Of a stretch of 64,000 bases of DNA, positions 35,477 to 46,549 are shown piece after piece. Positions within the stretch are counted from its first letter, which is position 1, and the number at the start of each line of letters is the position of its first letter. The translations under genes were made by a program, and so were the position numbers. The notes under the pieces were generated by a model, which saw nothing but the letters and a program-made list of their open reading frames with translations, was not told where the DNA came from and searched no databases. This stretch comes from an uncultured Eubacteriales bacterium (GTDB lineage: Bacteria > Bacillota_A > Clostridia > Oscillospirales > Oscillospiraceae), in the NCBI GenBank assembly GCA_900319835.1, contig ONPY01000002.1, forward strand, positions 1-64,000, given 5' to 3'.

Positions 35477-36739
35477 TTATCTCCCGATATTGGAGTAAAC
35501 CAGCGCGTCGGCGGTGTAATCGACGTCTGCGTCGGTGAGGGGGCTTTCGCAGGTGATGTGCTCCTCAAAGAAGGAATTGTTCAGGTAGACGTAGAGGAAG
35601 GCCTCGTTTTCCCCCTGCAGGACGGTCAGCTCCGTGCCGTCCGGGGCGGTGTGGGTGCGGGTCTGGAGCTTCGCGGGATCCTGGATCCTCGTCAGCACCT
35701 CGCGCCCGCTGGAGAGCGTGGAGTAGACCGAGTTGTAGCCGTAGCAGTTGAGGCGCTTGCCGGCGCTGTCCAGGTAGAAGCTGACACAGAAGCTGCCCTC
35801 GTCAAAGTAGTAGACTTTGTCAAAGCCCCGGGGCGCATCCCGGAACAGATCGCCATGGCAGGCCACGCTCTCGATGCGCGCGATGAGCTCCGCCTTGGGG
35901 AGAAAACGGGGATCGGAGGTGTCGGTGTGGATGTCGGTGCCGTAGGCGGCGTTCATCTCGGCGTCCATCTCCTCGACGGATTCCTTGCACCAGAGCAGGG
36001 TACTGCCGTGCCGGAGATTCAGACCGTATTTGGCGGCGATTTCCTCGAGCTTTCTCGCCTCCGCCTCGGTGTGAATGTCGTAGTTGAAGTCATAGTTGCC
36101 GTACTCGCTTTGGACGTATTCGTGGAAGGCGTTGTCCTGCGCGACCTCCTCGGGGGTGGCGATGCGTGTCTCAATGGCGTAGGCGGCGTAGTCCGGTTCG
36201 GTACCCTCGGGTGTGGCCTCCATCATCTTCTGGAAGCTCTCGTTGTCGTGATAATAGATGGTGCAGCCGCCGTCGGGATTGTCCACATAGGCGGAGCTGA
36301 CGTTGTTGGCCGGCGGGAGGAAGACCGCGGGCTCGTTGGGGAGGTCGGGGCTGGTCTCGCGCCAACTGCGCCACTCGGCCCAGGCGGCCTTGGCGTTTTC
36401 GATCTTTTGGGCGACCTCGTCCAGCTCCTCCGGCGCGGCCTGGGGCTGGCTGATGGAGACCAGGGCCGAGCCGTCCGTGACGGCGGGCTCCTCGATCAGG
36501 ATGGCCCTGGAGCCGAGAAAGCCGGCGGCGTAAGCGCCGACCGCGAGGAAGCTCGCAATCACGGCGGCGAGCAGGCCGATACGGATGATTTTATGCATAT
36601 TGCGTGTTTTCATGTTTTGTACCTCCGTTTGGGGAGGCGCGTCTTCTTCCGCTTCCCGGAGGATCTGCTGCCAGAGCCGGGCCTTGTCGGCCTCGTTGAG
36701 ACGCAGATCCATGGCGTCATGCATGCGTTTGTCAAGCAA
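35477..36739 (-). CDS. Membrane-anchored protein cotranscribed with an ECF sigma factor (putative anti-sigma factor)
   Basis: This ~420-residue protein has a short cytoplasmic N-terminus (~45 residues, LNEADKARLWQQILREAEED), one transmembrane helix (IIRIGLLAAVIASFLAVGAY) and a large extracytoplasmic domain. That topology, and its position directly after an ECF sigma gene, suggest an anti-sigma factor. I see no zinc-binding HxxxCxxC motif. The likely start is TTG at 36739, which has GGGAGG 8 bases upstream. A GTG at 36748 overlaps that SD. It overlaps the sigma gene by 8 bases. The extracytoplasmic domain has no family I can name. Confidence 0.75.
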   Translation of the reverse strand: MLDKRMHDAMDLRLNEADKARLWQQILREAEEDAPPQTEVQNMKTRNMHKIIRIGLLAAVIASFLAVGAYAAGFLGSRAILIEEPAVTDGSALVSISQPQAAPEELDEVAQKIENAKAAWAEWRSWRETSPDLPNEPAVFLPPANNVSSAYVDNPDGGCTIYYHDNESFQKMMEATPEGTEPDYAAYAIETRIATPEEVAQDNAFHEYVQSEYGNYDFNYDIHTEAEARKLEEIAAKYGLNLRHGSTLLWCKESVEEMDAEMNAAYGTDIHTDTSDPRFLPKAELIARIESVACHGDLFRDAPRGFDKVYYFDEGSFCVSFYLDSAGKRLNCYGYNSVYSTLSSGREVLTRIQDPAKLQTRTHTAPDGTELTVLQGENEAFLYVYLNNSFFEEHITCESPLTDADVDYTADALVYSNIGR

Positions 36740-37238
36740 GGAAGTCACCTCCCAGTTCTTTTTTCAGCAGTTTGCGCGCCCGGGAGAGCCGGGTGCGGAT
36801 GGCGGCGGGGCGCTCATGGAGCATCGCCGCGATTTCGTCGGTGCGGTAGCCCTCGTAGTAAAACAGGTATACCGCGGTTTTGTAGGGCGCGGGCAGGGAT
36901 AGAATCGCGTCAAAGAGGAAGAAGGTCTCCCTGTCCATGGCGGGAAGCGTGTCATAGTCCTCCAGCGGCAGCTCCGTGCGGCGCTTTTCCCGCAGGCGGT
37001 TTTTGCAGAGATTGCCCGCCGTCACGATCAGCCAGGCCTTTTCGTGCTCCGTGCTCTCAAAGGTCTTGCCCGCGCGCATTTCCCGGATGAGACTGACAAA
37101 CACGTCCTGCACGATATCCTCACTGTCGTGCTTGTTTTTCATGTAGAGATATGCCACGCGATAGACGCGGTCGGCGTGTGCGGCATAGATGTCCTGGACG
37201 GTCCTGCCCGTACGCTGCAGGGTCTGTTCCGTATCAAC
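36732..37238 (-). CDS. ECF-type RNA polymerase sigma factor (start codon unresolved)
   Basis: This sigma-70-family protein has about 168 residues. Region 2 is visible as YRVAYLYMKNKHDSEDIVQD and region 4 as YKTAVYLFYYEGYRTDEIAAML. The RTRLSRARKLLKKEL ending is typical of ECF factors. A strong AAAGGAGG SD lies at 37241-37248, but the in-frame codons just after it are GTT GAT ACG with no ATG, GTG or TTG. I placed the boundary at the first codon after the SD. A rare start codon or a sequence error or indel is possible. It overlaps the membrane-partner gene, so the pair is co-translated. Confidence 0.8.
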   Translation of the reverse strand, partial: VDTEQTLQRTGRTVQDIYAAHADRVYRVAYLYMKNKHDSEDIVQDVFVSLIREMRAGKTFESTEHEKAWLIVTAGNLCKNRLREKRRTELPLEDYDTLPAMDRETFFLFDAILSLPAPYKTAVYLFYYEGYRTDEIAAMLHERPAAIRTRLSRARKLLKKELGGDFLA

Positions 37239-37316
37239 CGCCTCCTTTCCGCCGGGCCTTTTTGCCCCGGCACCAAGGATACACCTGAGAAGGGGAAAAT
37301 GTGACAAGAATTTTTT

Positions 37317-37622
37317 GAGTTTGGAATGTGGCGTGTGGAGTGATGGAGCGCTGCAGCGCGATTTGAATTCGATCCCTCCGGCCCTCCGGGCCACCTCCCT
37401 TTATCCAAAGGGAGGCATTCGCGGGAAGGGTATGGTCCCCCGTTTTTACGTCACGCAAGGATCGCGTTGCACGGGGATCTTTCCCGAAAGCGGTGACGTT
37501 TCACCACGCGCGTCGCGTTGGCCCCCTTTGTGAAAGGGGGCTGTCAGCGAAGCTGACTGGGGGATCGGATCTGATCGTCCGCGAAGCGGACACGATCACT
37601 CCACACTTCACTCTCCAAACTC
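37317..37622. mobile_element. MITE-like element with 28-bp imperfect terminal inverted repeats
   Basis: The ends are inverted copies of one another (37317-37344 and 37595-37622, 24 of 28 positions identical, beginning GAGTTTGGA and ending GTGTGGAGTGAT). The inner arms continue the symmetry. A GATC(C)-rich segment plus a CCTCCCTTT...AAAGGGAGG palindrome on the left mirrors CCCCCTTT...AAAGGGGG plus GGGGGATC on the right. No coding frame of note is inside and no transposase is present. T-runs flank both ends (37311-37316 and about 37629-37635). The 306-base length, inverted ends and lack of a gene suggest a non-autonomous transposable element. It fills the gap between the ECF sigma gene and rimM. 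Confidence 0.65.
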
Positions 37623-37636
37623 CACACTCTTTTTTA

Positions 37637-37665
37637 TTGGCAAGCGACCCGGTTCATGATATAAT
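37637..37665 (+). promoter_or_regulatory. Promoter of rimM-trmD-rsmA
   Basis: The -35 TTGGCA (37637-37642) and a perfect -10 TATAAT (37660-37665) are separated by 17 bases. The extended -10 TG sits at 37657-37658. It lies immediately downstream of the MITE-like element, so the displaced rimM-trmD genes have their own strong promoter. Confidence 0.85.
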
Positions 37666-37694
37666 TATTCAGATACTGACACAGGAGGAACAGC

Positions 37695-38186
37695 ATGGAA
37701 AAGAACGCGTTCATCGAGGCCGGGCGCATCGTCAACACCCACGGGGTGCAGGGCGAGGTGAAGATCGAGGTCTGGCTGGATTCGCCCAAGTTCTTCAAAA
37801 GCTTCAAGCGCCTCTATACCGCCGGCGGCCAGGAGCTCAAGGTCCTCTCGGCCCGCACGCACAAGGATTTTGTGATCGCAAAGCTGGAGGGCGTGGAGGA
37901 CGTGAACGCCGCTATGGCGCTGAAAAACAAGGTGGTGTCCATCCGCCGCGCCGACGCGGCCCTGCCCCACGGCGCCTTTTTCCTGCAGGACATCCTGGGC
38001 GCGCGCGTCGTGGACGAGGACGGAAACGAGATCGGTGTCCTCGAGGACGTGATGGAGACCCCCGCCTCCAACATCTATGTGGTCAAGGGCGAGACAGAGC
38101 ATCTGATCCCCGCCGTCCCGGAATTTATCAAAAAGACCGACGCCGAGGCGGGCATTATCACCGTACATCTGATCGAGGGCATGTAA
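37695..38186 (+). CDS. rimM: 16S rRNA processing protein RimM
   Basis: This 163-residue ribosome maturation factor assists 30S head assembly near S19. The N-terminal RimM domain begins EAGRIVNTHGVQGEVKIEVW. The PRC-barrel domain starts around residue 92 with HGAFFLQDILGARVVDE. GGAGGAACAGC precedes the ATG. The stop overlaps the trmD start by one base (TAATG). Length is normal. Confidence 0.95.
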   Translation: MEKNAFIEAGRIVNTHGVQGEVKIEVWLDSPKFFKSFKRLYTAGGQELKVLSARTHKDFVIAKLEGVEDVNAAMALKNKVVSIRRADAALPHGAFFLQDILGARVVDEDGNEIGVLEDVMETPASNIYVVKGETEHLIPAVPEFIKKTDAEAGIITVHLIEGM

Positions 38187-39478
38187 TGAGAATCGACATT
38201 TTAACGCTGTTTCCGGACACCGTCCACGCGGTGCTTCACGAGAGCATCATCGGCCGGGCGGCCAGGAAGGGCCTGGTGGAGATCAACTGCGTGCAGATCC
38301 GGGACTACACCGAAAACAAACAGAAGCAGGTGGACGACTACCCCTACGGCGGGGGCTTCGGCTGCGTGATGATGGCCCAGCCCCTGAAATCCTGCCTGGA
38401 CGCGGTGATAGCCGATGCGGGCCGGCGCCGCCGCCGGGTCATCTACCTCTCCCCCCAGGGCAAGCCCTACACCCAGGCGACCGCACGGCGGCTGAAGGAG
38501 GACTACGACCACCTGGTGCTGGTCTGCGGCCACTACGAGGGCGTGGACGAGCGCTTTATCGAGCAGTGCGTGGACGAGGAGATCTCCCTGGGCGACTTCG
38601 TGCTGACCGGGGGCGAGATCGCCGCCATGGCGGTGGCGGACTCCGTCTGCCGCCTGGTACCCGGGGTGCTTGCGGACGAGCAGTGCTACATCGGGGAGAG
38701 CCACTGGGACGGCCTGCTGGAGTACCCACAGTACACCCGCCCCGAGGTCTGGGAGGGCCGCGCCGTGCCGGAGGTTTTACTCAACGGCGACCACGCGCGC
38801 ATCGAACACTGGCGGCGGAAGCAGCAGTTTTACCGCACGAAGGAGAAGCGGCCTGACCTGTATGCGGCCTACCGGGCCGAGAGCGAGGAGGACAGAAAAC
38901 TCATGAAGGAAGCAGAAAAGGACGCGGGAAGAAAGAAGCTGACCGCGCCGGTGACTTACCGGCAGGCGGTGATGGAGGACATCCCCCGGATTCTGGAGAT
39001 CGTGCAGGCGGCCCGGGAGAGCCTGGGGCGCTTCGGCATCGACCAGTGGCAGGGCCCCTACCCCGGAGCCGAGCGCTTTGAGGAGGACATCCGGCTGGGC
39101 CAGTGCTTCATCGTGGAGCACAAGGGGGAGACCGGCGCCTTTTTTGTGCTCAGCACGCTGCCGGAGCCCAGCTACGACGACATCACCGACGGCAAGTGGT
39201 CTGCGGACGTGCCCTGCTGCGTGCTGCACCGGGCGGCGGTGGCGAAGGAATACCGGGGCAGCGGCATGAGCCAGGCGCTGATGCGCTGCGCCGACGAACA
39301 GGCCAGAGCCTACGGGCTCAAATGCATAAGAGTGGACACCCACAGGAAAAATAAACCCATGCAGAACCTGCTGCGGGAGAGCGGTTACCGCTACCGGGGC
39401 AACATTCTGGTGGACGCCGAGCCGGGGCACGATCCGCACCGGCAGGCTTTTGAAAAACTGCTGAAGGATAAGAAATGA
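38186..39478 (+). CDS. trmD: tRNA (guanine37-N1)-methyltransferase TrmD fused to a GNAT acetyltransferase domain
   Basis: This single 430-residue frame joins two enzymes. Residues 1-~235 are TrmD, which methylates G37 of tRNA using SAM through its trefoil knot. It shows YPYGGGFGCVMMAQPL, CGHYEGVDERF and ISLGDFVLTGGEIAAM. After a charged linker (~236-255) comes a GNAT N-acetyltransferase domain (~256-420) with the acetyl-CoA loop KEYRGSGMSQALM and the RIDTHRKN-type strand RVDTHRKNKPMQNLL. Typical TrmD is 230-250 residues. An in-frame ATG (38903, Met240) has AGGAGG 11 bases upstream, so the GNAT part could also be made alone. rimM overlaps at its start and rsmA overlaps its stop. Confidence 0.92.
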   Translation: MRIDILTLFPDTVHAVLHESIIGRAARKGLVEINCVQIRDYTENKQKQVDDYPYGGGFGCVMMAQPLKSCLDAVIADAGRRRRRVIYLSPQGKPYTQATARRLKEDYDHLVLVCGHYEGVDERFIEQCVDEEISLGDFVLTGGEIAAMAVADSVCRLVPGVLADEQCYIGESHWDGLLEYPQYTRPEVWEGRAVPEVLLNGDHARIEHWRRKQQFYRTKEKRPDLYAAYRAESEEDRKLMKEAEKDAGRKKLTAPVTYRQAVMEDIPRILEIVQAARESLGRFGIDQWQGPYPGAERFEEDIRLGQCFIVEHKGETGAFFVLSTLPEPSYDDITDGKWSADVPCCVLHRAAVAKEYRGSGMSQALMRCADEQARAYGLKCIRVDTHRKNKPMQNLLRESGYRYRGNILVDAEPGHDPHRQAFEKLLKDKK

Positions 39479-40344
39479 ATCTGACAGATTATCAGGAAAT
39501 CAAGGCGCTGCTGGCGCGGCACAGGTTCCGCTTCTCCAAATCCATGGGGCAAAACTTTTTGACCGCCGCCTGGGTGCCGGAGGACATCGCCGCCTCGGCG
39601 GAGCTGGATGAAGAAACCGGCGTGCTGGAGATCGGCCCCGGCATCGGCTGCCTGACAAGGGAGCTTGCCAAACGCGCGGGCAAGGTGGTCTCCGTGGAGC
39701 TGGACCGCTCCCTGCAGCCCATCCTGGCGGAGACGCTCACCGGCTGCGAGAATGTGGAGGTGGTCTTTGGGGATGTGCTCAGGCAAGACCTCCCCGCCCT
39801 GTTGGAGGAGACCATGCCCGGCCTGCGCCATGTGGTCTGCGCCAACCTCCCCTACAACGTGACGAGCCCGGTGCTGACGGCGCTGATCCGCTCCGGCTGC
39901 TTTGAGACCATCACGGTCATGATCCAGCGGGAAGTGGCGAGGCGCATCTGCGCCGGCCCCGGGAGCGCCGACTACGGCGCCTTCGGCCTCTTCGTCCAGT
40001 GGTATATGGACACGGAGATCCTCTTTGATGTACCGCCCTCCTGCTTTGTGCCCCAGCCCAAGGTGACAAGCTCGGTCATCCGGCTGAAAAAGCGGGAGGT
40101 ACCCCCGGCAGAAGTGCAGGATGAGGAGCTGATGTTCCGTCTGATCCGCGCAGCCTTCAACCAGCGGCGCAAGACCCTGGTCAACGCCGCGGGCTCCCAG
40201 GTGCCGGGCGTGAGCCGGGAGACCATGGAGAATGTTCTCCGATCGCTCGGCTATGATCCGCGAATCCGCGGAGAAGTTCTGGATATTGGTGGTTTTGCAA
40301 AAATAGCGGATAAAATCATCGGGATGCGGGACGTGGATTTGTAG
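39475..40344 (+). CDS. rsmA: 16S rRNA (adenine1518-N6/adenine1519-N6)-dimethyltransferase
   Basis: This 289-residue KsgA/RsmA enzyme dimethylates two adenines in helix 45 of 16S rRNA using SAM. The SAM-binding motif LEIGPGIGCLTREL (about residues 45-58), the VELDR acidic loop and the catalytic NLPYNVTSP (about 125) are all visible. The start overlaps the trmD stop (ATGA), so translation is coupled. The C-terminal helical domain is complete. rsmA directly after trmD is not the common arrangement. Confidence 0.95.
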   Translation: MNLTDYQEIKALLARHRFRFSKSMGQNFLTAAWVPEDIAASAELDEETGVLEIGPGIGCLTRELAKRAGKVVSVELDRSLQPILAETLTGCENVEVVFGDVLRQDLPALLEETMPGLRHVVCANLPYNVTSPVLTALIRSGCFETITVMIQREVARRICAGPGSADYGAFGLFVQWYMDTEILFDVPPSCFVPQPKVTSSVIRLKKREVPPAEVQDEELMFRLIRAAFNQRRKTLVNAAGSQVPGVSRETMENVLRSLGYDPRIRGEVLDIGGFAKIADKIIGMRDVDL

Positions 40345-40354
40345 ACAAAATGCA

Positions 40355-40384
40355 TTGCGAAAAGACCGCGTTTTGTGGTAAGCT
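40355..40384 (+). promoter_or_regulatory. Putative ppdK promoter
   Basis: The -35 TTGCGA (40355-40360), an 18-base spacer and -10 TAAGCT (40379-40384) with an extended TG at 40376-40377 lie about 50 bases upstream of ppdK. Confidence 0.55.
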
Positions 40385-40434
40385 AATCAGTGGCAAAATG
40401 GTTAATTATTTTGACTATAGAAAGGAAAGATAAC

Positions 40435-43296
<2,862 letters not shown>

Positions 43297-43331
43297 GTCA
43301 TAAGACTGACGTCTCAAACGCATAAAACAAG

Positions 43332-43360
43332 AGCCGCGCACCTTTTGGTGCGCGGCTTTC
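43332..43360 (+). terminator. Terminator after ppdK
   Basis: An 11-bp perfect stem (AGCCGCGCACC at 43332-43342 with GGTGCGCGGCT at 43347-43357, loop TTTT) is followed by a short TTC tract, about 35 bases beyond the ppdK stop. Confidence 0.8.
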
Positions 43361-43396
43361 AATGTGTAGACAACGTGTGCCAAACGGACCATCCAT

Positions 43397-43488
43397 TTCA
43401 TCCTGAGCGTAAGCGAAGGATCTCACATGCTGAAAAAACGAACGTTTGAGATCTTTCGACTCGCCCTTCGGGCTCGCTCAAGATGACA
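43397..43488. repeat. TGTCAT-type inverted-repeat element, copy 1
   Basis: The left arm (TCATCCTGAGCG...GAAGGATCTCA) is the imperfect reverse complement of the right arm (GAGATCTTTCGACTCG...CTCAAGATGACA). The 92-base unit has no coding capacity. It resembles widely dispersed TGTCAT-CTGAGCG intergenic repeats that I recall from several bacterial genomes. It lies between the ppdK terminator and pckA. Confidence 0.65.
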
Positions 43489-43500
43489 TGTTTTGAGCTT

Positions 43501-43600
43501 TGTCATCCTGAGCGGAGCGAAGCGGAGTCGAAGGATCTAATAATGTTCGATGTTCTCCTGATTTACAAGATTCTTCGTCACTTCGTTTCTCAGAATGACA
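43501..43600. repeat. TGTCAT-type inverted-repeat element, copy 2
   Basis: This 100-base unit starts TGTCATCCTGAGCGGAGCG and ends CTCAGAATGACA. Its arms are imperfect inverted repeats of each other and of copy 1, from which it is separated by 12 bases. The inner part differs from copy 1, so the two are not a simple recent tandem duplication. Confidence 0.65.
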
Positions 43601-43639
43601 GCGTGGTTTTTACGGAGAAGGTCTTTGTCAATGACTTGG

Positions 43640-43671
43640 GCAGCCCCGGACGATGAAACGTCCGGGGCTGC
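43640..43671 (-). terminator. Hairpin after pckA
   Basis: A 13-bp perfect stem (GCAGCCCCGGACG at 43640-43652 with CGTCCGGGGCTGC at 43659-43671, 6-base loop) lies 19 bases past the pckA stop. It lacks a good minus-strand T-tract, but it is well placed to end or protect the long cit-oad-pckA transcript. Confidence 0.65.
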
Positions 43672-43689
43672 TGGCTGTTTTGAAAGAAA

Positions 43690-45264
43690 TCAGGGCTGGG
43701 GGCCGGCCTTTTTGATCTCCTCCGGCATGTCGGGATACTTGCGGGTGAAGTTGTCGTAGAAGGCTCTGGCCAGGGTGGAGGCCGCCTGCTCGTAGGCGTC
43801 CTCGTCGGCCCAGAGGTTCCTGGGATCGAGGATCTTCGCGGGCACATCCGGGCACTCGGTGGGGATCTCCAGGTTGAAATAAGGCTCGTGCTTGTACGCT
43901 ACGTCGTTCAGGGCGCCGTTGATGGCGGCGGTGACCATGGCGCGGGTGTACTTCAGGCTGAGTCTTGGCACGGTGCCGGCCTTGCCGCCGCACCAGCCGG
44001 TGTTCACCAGAAAGACGTTGGCGCCGGTCTCGTCCAGCTTTTTGCCCAGCATCTCGGCGTAGACCGAGGCGGGCAGGGGGAAGAAGGGCTCACCGAAGAG
44101 GGTGGAGAAGGTGGTCACGGGCTCCTTGATGCCGCGCTCCGTGCCGGCCAGCTTGCTGGTGTAGCCGGAGACGAAGTGGTACATGGCGGCCGAGCGGGAG
44201 AGCTTGGAGATGGGAGGCAGCACGCCGAAGGCGTCGGCGGTGAGGAAAATCACCGTCTTGGGCAAGCCGCCCACGCCGGGGATCACCGCGCTGGGGATGA
44301 AGTCCACGGGGTAGCTGGCGCGGGTGTTCTCGGTGAGACTGCCATCCTCATAGTCGGGATGGCCGCCGTCATCGACGATGACGTTCTCCAGCAGAGAGCC
44401 GAAGCGGATGGCGTCGAAGATTTCGGGCTCGTGCTCGCGCTTGAGACCGATGCACTTGGCGTAGCAGCCGCCCTCAATGTTGAACACGCCCTCGTCGGAC
44501 CAGCCGTGCTCGTCGTCGCCGATGAGTGCGCGGTTGGGGTCTGCGGAAAGGGTGGTCTTGCCGGTGCCGGAGAGACCGAAGAAGACCGCCGTGTCCCCCT
44601 CGGGACCCACGTTTGCCGAGCAGTGCATCGAGAGGACACCGTTTTTCGGCAGCACGTAGTTCATGGCCGAGAACACGGCCTTCTTCATCTCACCGCTGTA
44701 GCGGTTGCCGACGATGATGATCTCCTTCTCCTCCAGATTCAGGAGGATGGCGGTCTCGCTGTGGGTGCCGTCCACCTCCGGGATGCACTGGAAGCCGGGG
44801 GCGCAGTAGACCATGAAGTCGGGCTTGAAGTCGTCCAGATCCTCCTCGCAGGGGCGGATCAGCAGCTGGTGCATGAAGAGGTTCTGGCTGGCGTACTCGT
44901 TGACGATGCGGAAGGCCTGGGTGTACTTGGGGTCAGCGCCGGCATAGCCGTCGTTGACAAAGAGCTCGCGGCCCTGCAGGTAGGCCAGCACCTTGGCCTT
45001 GATGGCGTCATAGCGGGCCTTGGAGATAGGGTGGTTGACCTCGCCCCAGGCGATGTCGTCGTGGACGGCGGGGGTGTCCACCAGGAACTTGTCGTCCGGG
45101 CTGCGGCCGGTGTACTTGCCGGTGATGACGTTGAGCGCGCCGGTCTCGGTCAGTACACCCTCGCCGCGCTCAATGGCCATGAGCACGAGCTTGGGCACCG
45201 CCAGGTTGCGGTGGACCACGCCGGAGCCCGCGATGCCGAGATCAAGAGGTCTGAGCTGTTTCAT
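43690..45264 (-). CDS. pckA: Phosphoenolpyruvate carboxykinase (ATP)
   Basis: This 524-residue enzyme interconverts oxaloacetate + ATP and PEP + CO2 + ADP. The nucleotide P-loop GLSGTGKTT lies at residues 230-238, followed by LSADPNRALIGDDEHGW with the metal and substrate residues. RYSGEMKK (Arg188-Lys195 area) is also present. An AAGGAG SD precedes the ATG. It is the last gene of the cit-oad array. In that setting it turns citrate-derived oxaloacetate into PEP for biosynthesis, or works in reverse to conserve ATP during fermentation. Length and motifs are normal. Confidence 0.96.
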   Translation of the reverse strand: MKQLRPLDLGIAGSGVVHRNLAVPKLVLMAIERGEGVLTETGALNVITGKYTGRSPDDKFLVDTPAVHDDIAWGEVNHPISKARYDAIKAKVLAYLQGRELFVNDGYAGADPKYTQAFRIVNEYASQNLFMHQLLIRPCEEDLDDFKPDFMVYCAPGFQCIPEVDGTHSETAILLNLEEKEIIIVGNRYSGEMKKAVFSAMNYVLPKNGVLSMHCSANVGPEGDTAVFFGLSGTGKTTLSADPNRALIGDDEHGWSDEGVFNIEGGCYAKCIGLKREHEPEIFDAIRFGSLLENVIVDDGGHPDYEDGSLTENTRASYPVDFIPSAVIPGVGGLPKTVIFLTADAFGVLPPISKLSRSAAMYHFVSGYTSKLAGTERGIKEPVTTFSTLFGEPFFPLPASVYAEMLGKKLDETGANVFLVNTGWCGGKAGTVPRLSLKYTRAMVTAAINGALNDVAYKHEPYFNLEIPTECPDVPAKILDPRNLWADEDAYEQAASTLARAFYDNFTRKYPDMPEEIKKAGPQP

Positions 45265-45316
45265 GTGGGGTTACTCCTTGTACTTCCTTTGATTTGGGAA
45301 AACACAGGGGACGCGA

Positions 45317-46537
45317 TCAGCCGAAGACGGAGAGCAGGAAGCCCGCCGCAATGGCCGAGCCGATGACGCCGGCCACGTTGGGACCCATGGCGTGCATCAG
45401 CAGGTAGTTGTTCTTGTTGTACTTGCGGCCCACGTCCTGGGAAACGCGCGCGGCCATAGGCACGGCGGAGACGCCTGCCGAGCCGATCAGCGGGTTGATG
45501 GCGCCGCCGGAGGTCTTGTACATCACAAGGCCGCCCAGCAGGCCGCCCACGGTGGAGATGGCAAACGCGATCAGGCCGAGGACGATGATCTTGATGGTGT
45601 TGAGATTCAGGAAGTTCTGGGCCACCATCGTGGCGCCGACGGAGGTCGCAAGGAAGATGGTGACGATGTTCATCAGAGCGTTCTGGGCGGTGTCCGACAG
45701 ACGGTCGGTGACGCCGCACTCACGGAACAGGTTGCCCAGCATCAGACAGCCGATCAGGGGAGCGGTGGAGGGCAGCAGCAGGATGACGAAGGTGGACACC
45801 ACAATGGGGAAGACGATCTTCTCGGTCTTGGAGACCTCGCGGGTCTGGACCATCTTGACCTTGCGCATCTTCTCGGTGGTCATGGCCTTCATGATCGGCG
45901 GCTGGATCAGCGGGATCAGAGCCATGTACGAGTAGGCCGCGATGGCGATGGGGCCGAGCAGCTCCGGCGCCAGCTTCGTGGTCAGGAAGATGGCGGTGGG
46001 TCCGTCCGCGCCGCCGATAATGCCGATGGAGGCGGCCTGGGGACCGGTGAAGCCGAGGATTACCGCGCCGAAGAAGGCAATGAACACGCCCAGCTGGGCG
46101 GCCGCGCCGAGCAGCAGACTCTTGGGGTTTGCAAGCAGGGGACCAAAGTCCGTCATGGCGCCGACACCCATGAAGATCAGGGACGGGTAAATGCCGGCCT
46201 TGACGCCGATGTAGAAGAAGTCCAGCAGGCCTGCCTCTCTCATGACGGCGCCGTAGCTGTGGTAGGCGGGACTGGCCTCATCCAGAAAGGCGGACCAGAT
46301 CTCCGGGTGGTACAGGGCGTTTGCGCCCATGCCCACAAAGTAGCTGAGGTTACTCAGCAGGCAGCCGAAGGCGATGCCGCACAGCAGCAGGGGTTCAAAC
46401 TTTTTCACAATGCCCAGGTACAGCAGCACAAAGGCAATGAGGATCATGACAAGGTTTTTCCAACCGCCCTCCGTCACGAAGAAGGCGGCAAAGCCGGATT
46501 CAAGGCCCAGCTTTTGCAGGACGCCGAGTATATCCAT
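45317..46537 (-). CDS. oadB: Oxaloacetate decarboxylase, beta subunit (Na+ pump)
   Basis: This 406-residue membrane protein decarboxylates carboxybiotin and couples this to sodium export. The conserved segments [13 protein letters not shown] and [15 protein letters not shown] are present, along with about nine to eleven membrane helices. GGGAGG precedes the ATG. It follows the biotin carrier gene after 12 bases. GcdB/MmdB proteins are close relatives. The alpha subunit and citrate genes upstream support oxaloacetate as substrate. Confidence 0.93.
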   Translation of the reverse strand: MDILGVLQKLGLESGFAAFFVTEGGWKNLVMILIAFVLLYLGIVKKFEPLLLCGIAFGCLLSNLSYFVGMGANALYHPEIWSAFLDEASPAYHSYGAVMREAGLLDFFYIGVKAGIYPSLIFMGVGAMTDFGPLLANPKSLLLGAAAQLGVFIAFFGAVILGFTGPQAASIGIIGGADGPTAIFLTTKLAPELLGPIAIAAYSYMALIPLIQPPIMKAMTTEKMRKVKMVQTREVSKTEKIVFPIVVSTFVILLLPSTAPLIGCLMLGNLFRECGVTDRLSDTAQNALMNIVTIFLATSVGATMVAQNFLNLNTIKIIVLGLIAFAISTVGGLLGGLVMYKTSGGAINPLIGSAGVSAVPMAARVSQDVGRKYNKNNYLLMHAMGPNVAGVIGSAIAAGFLLSVFG

Positions 46538-46549
46538 ACGCGCCCTCCC

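Noticed and set aside
37239..37394. An N-terminal extension of the ECF sigma factor into the MITE-like element
   Set aside because: The extension lies upstream of a strong SD, enters a non-coding repeat and has no resemblance to sigma N-termini.
37493..38185. An upstream extension of the trmD reading frame through rimM and into the inverted-repeat element
   Set aside because: The translation is Arg/Gly-rich noise overlapping rimM. The trmD start with a rimM stop overlap (TAATG) is standard.
43397..43600. A CRISPR array
   Set aside because: There are only two units, each internally palindromic with non-identical sequences and no regular spacers; no cas genes are present.
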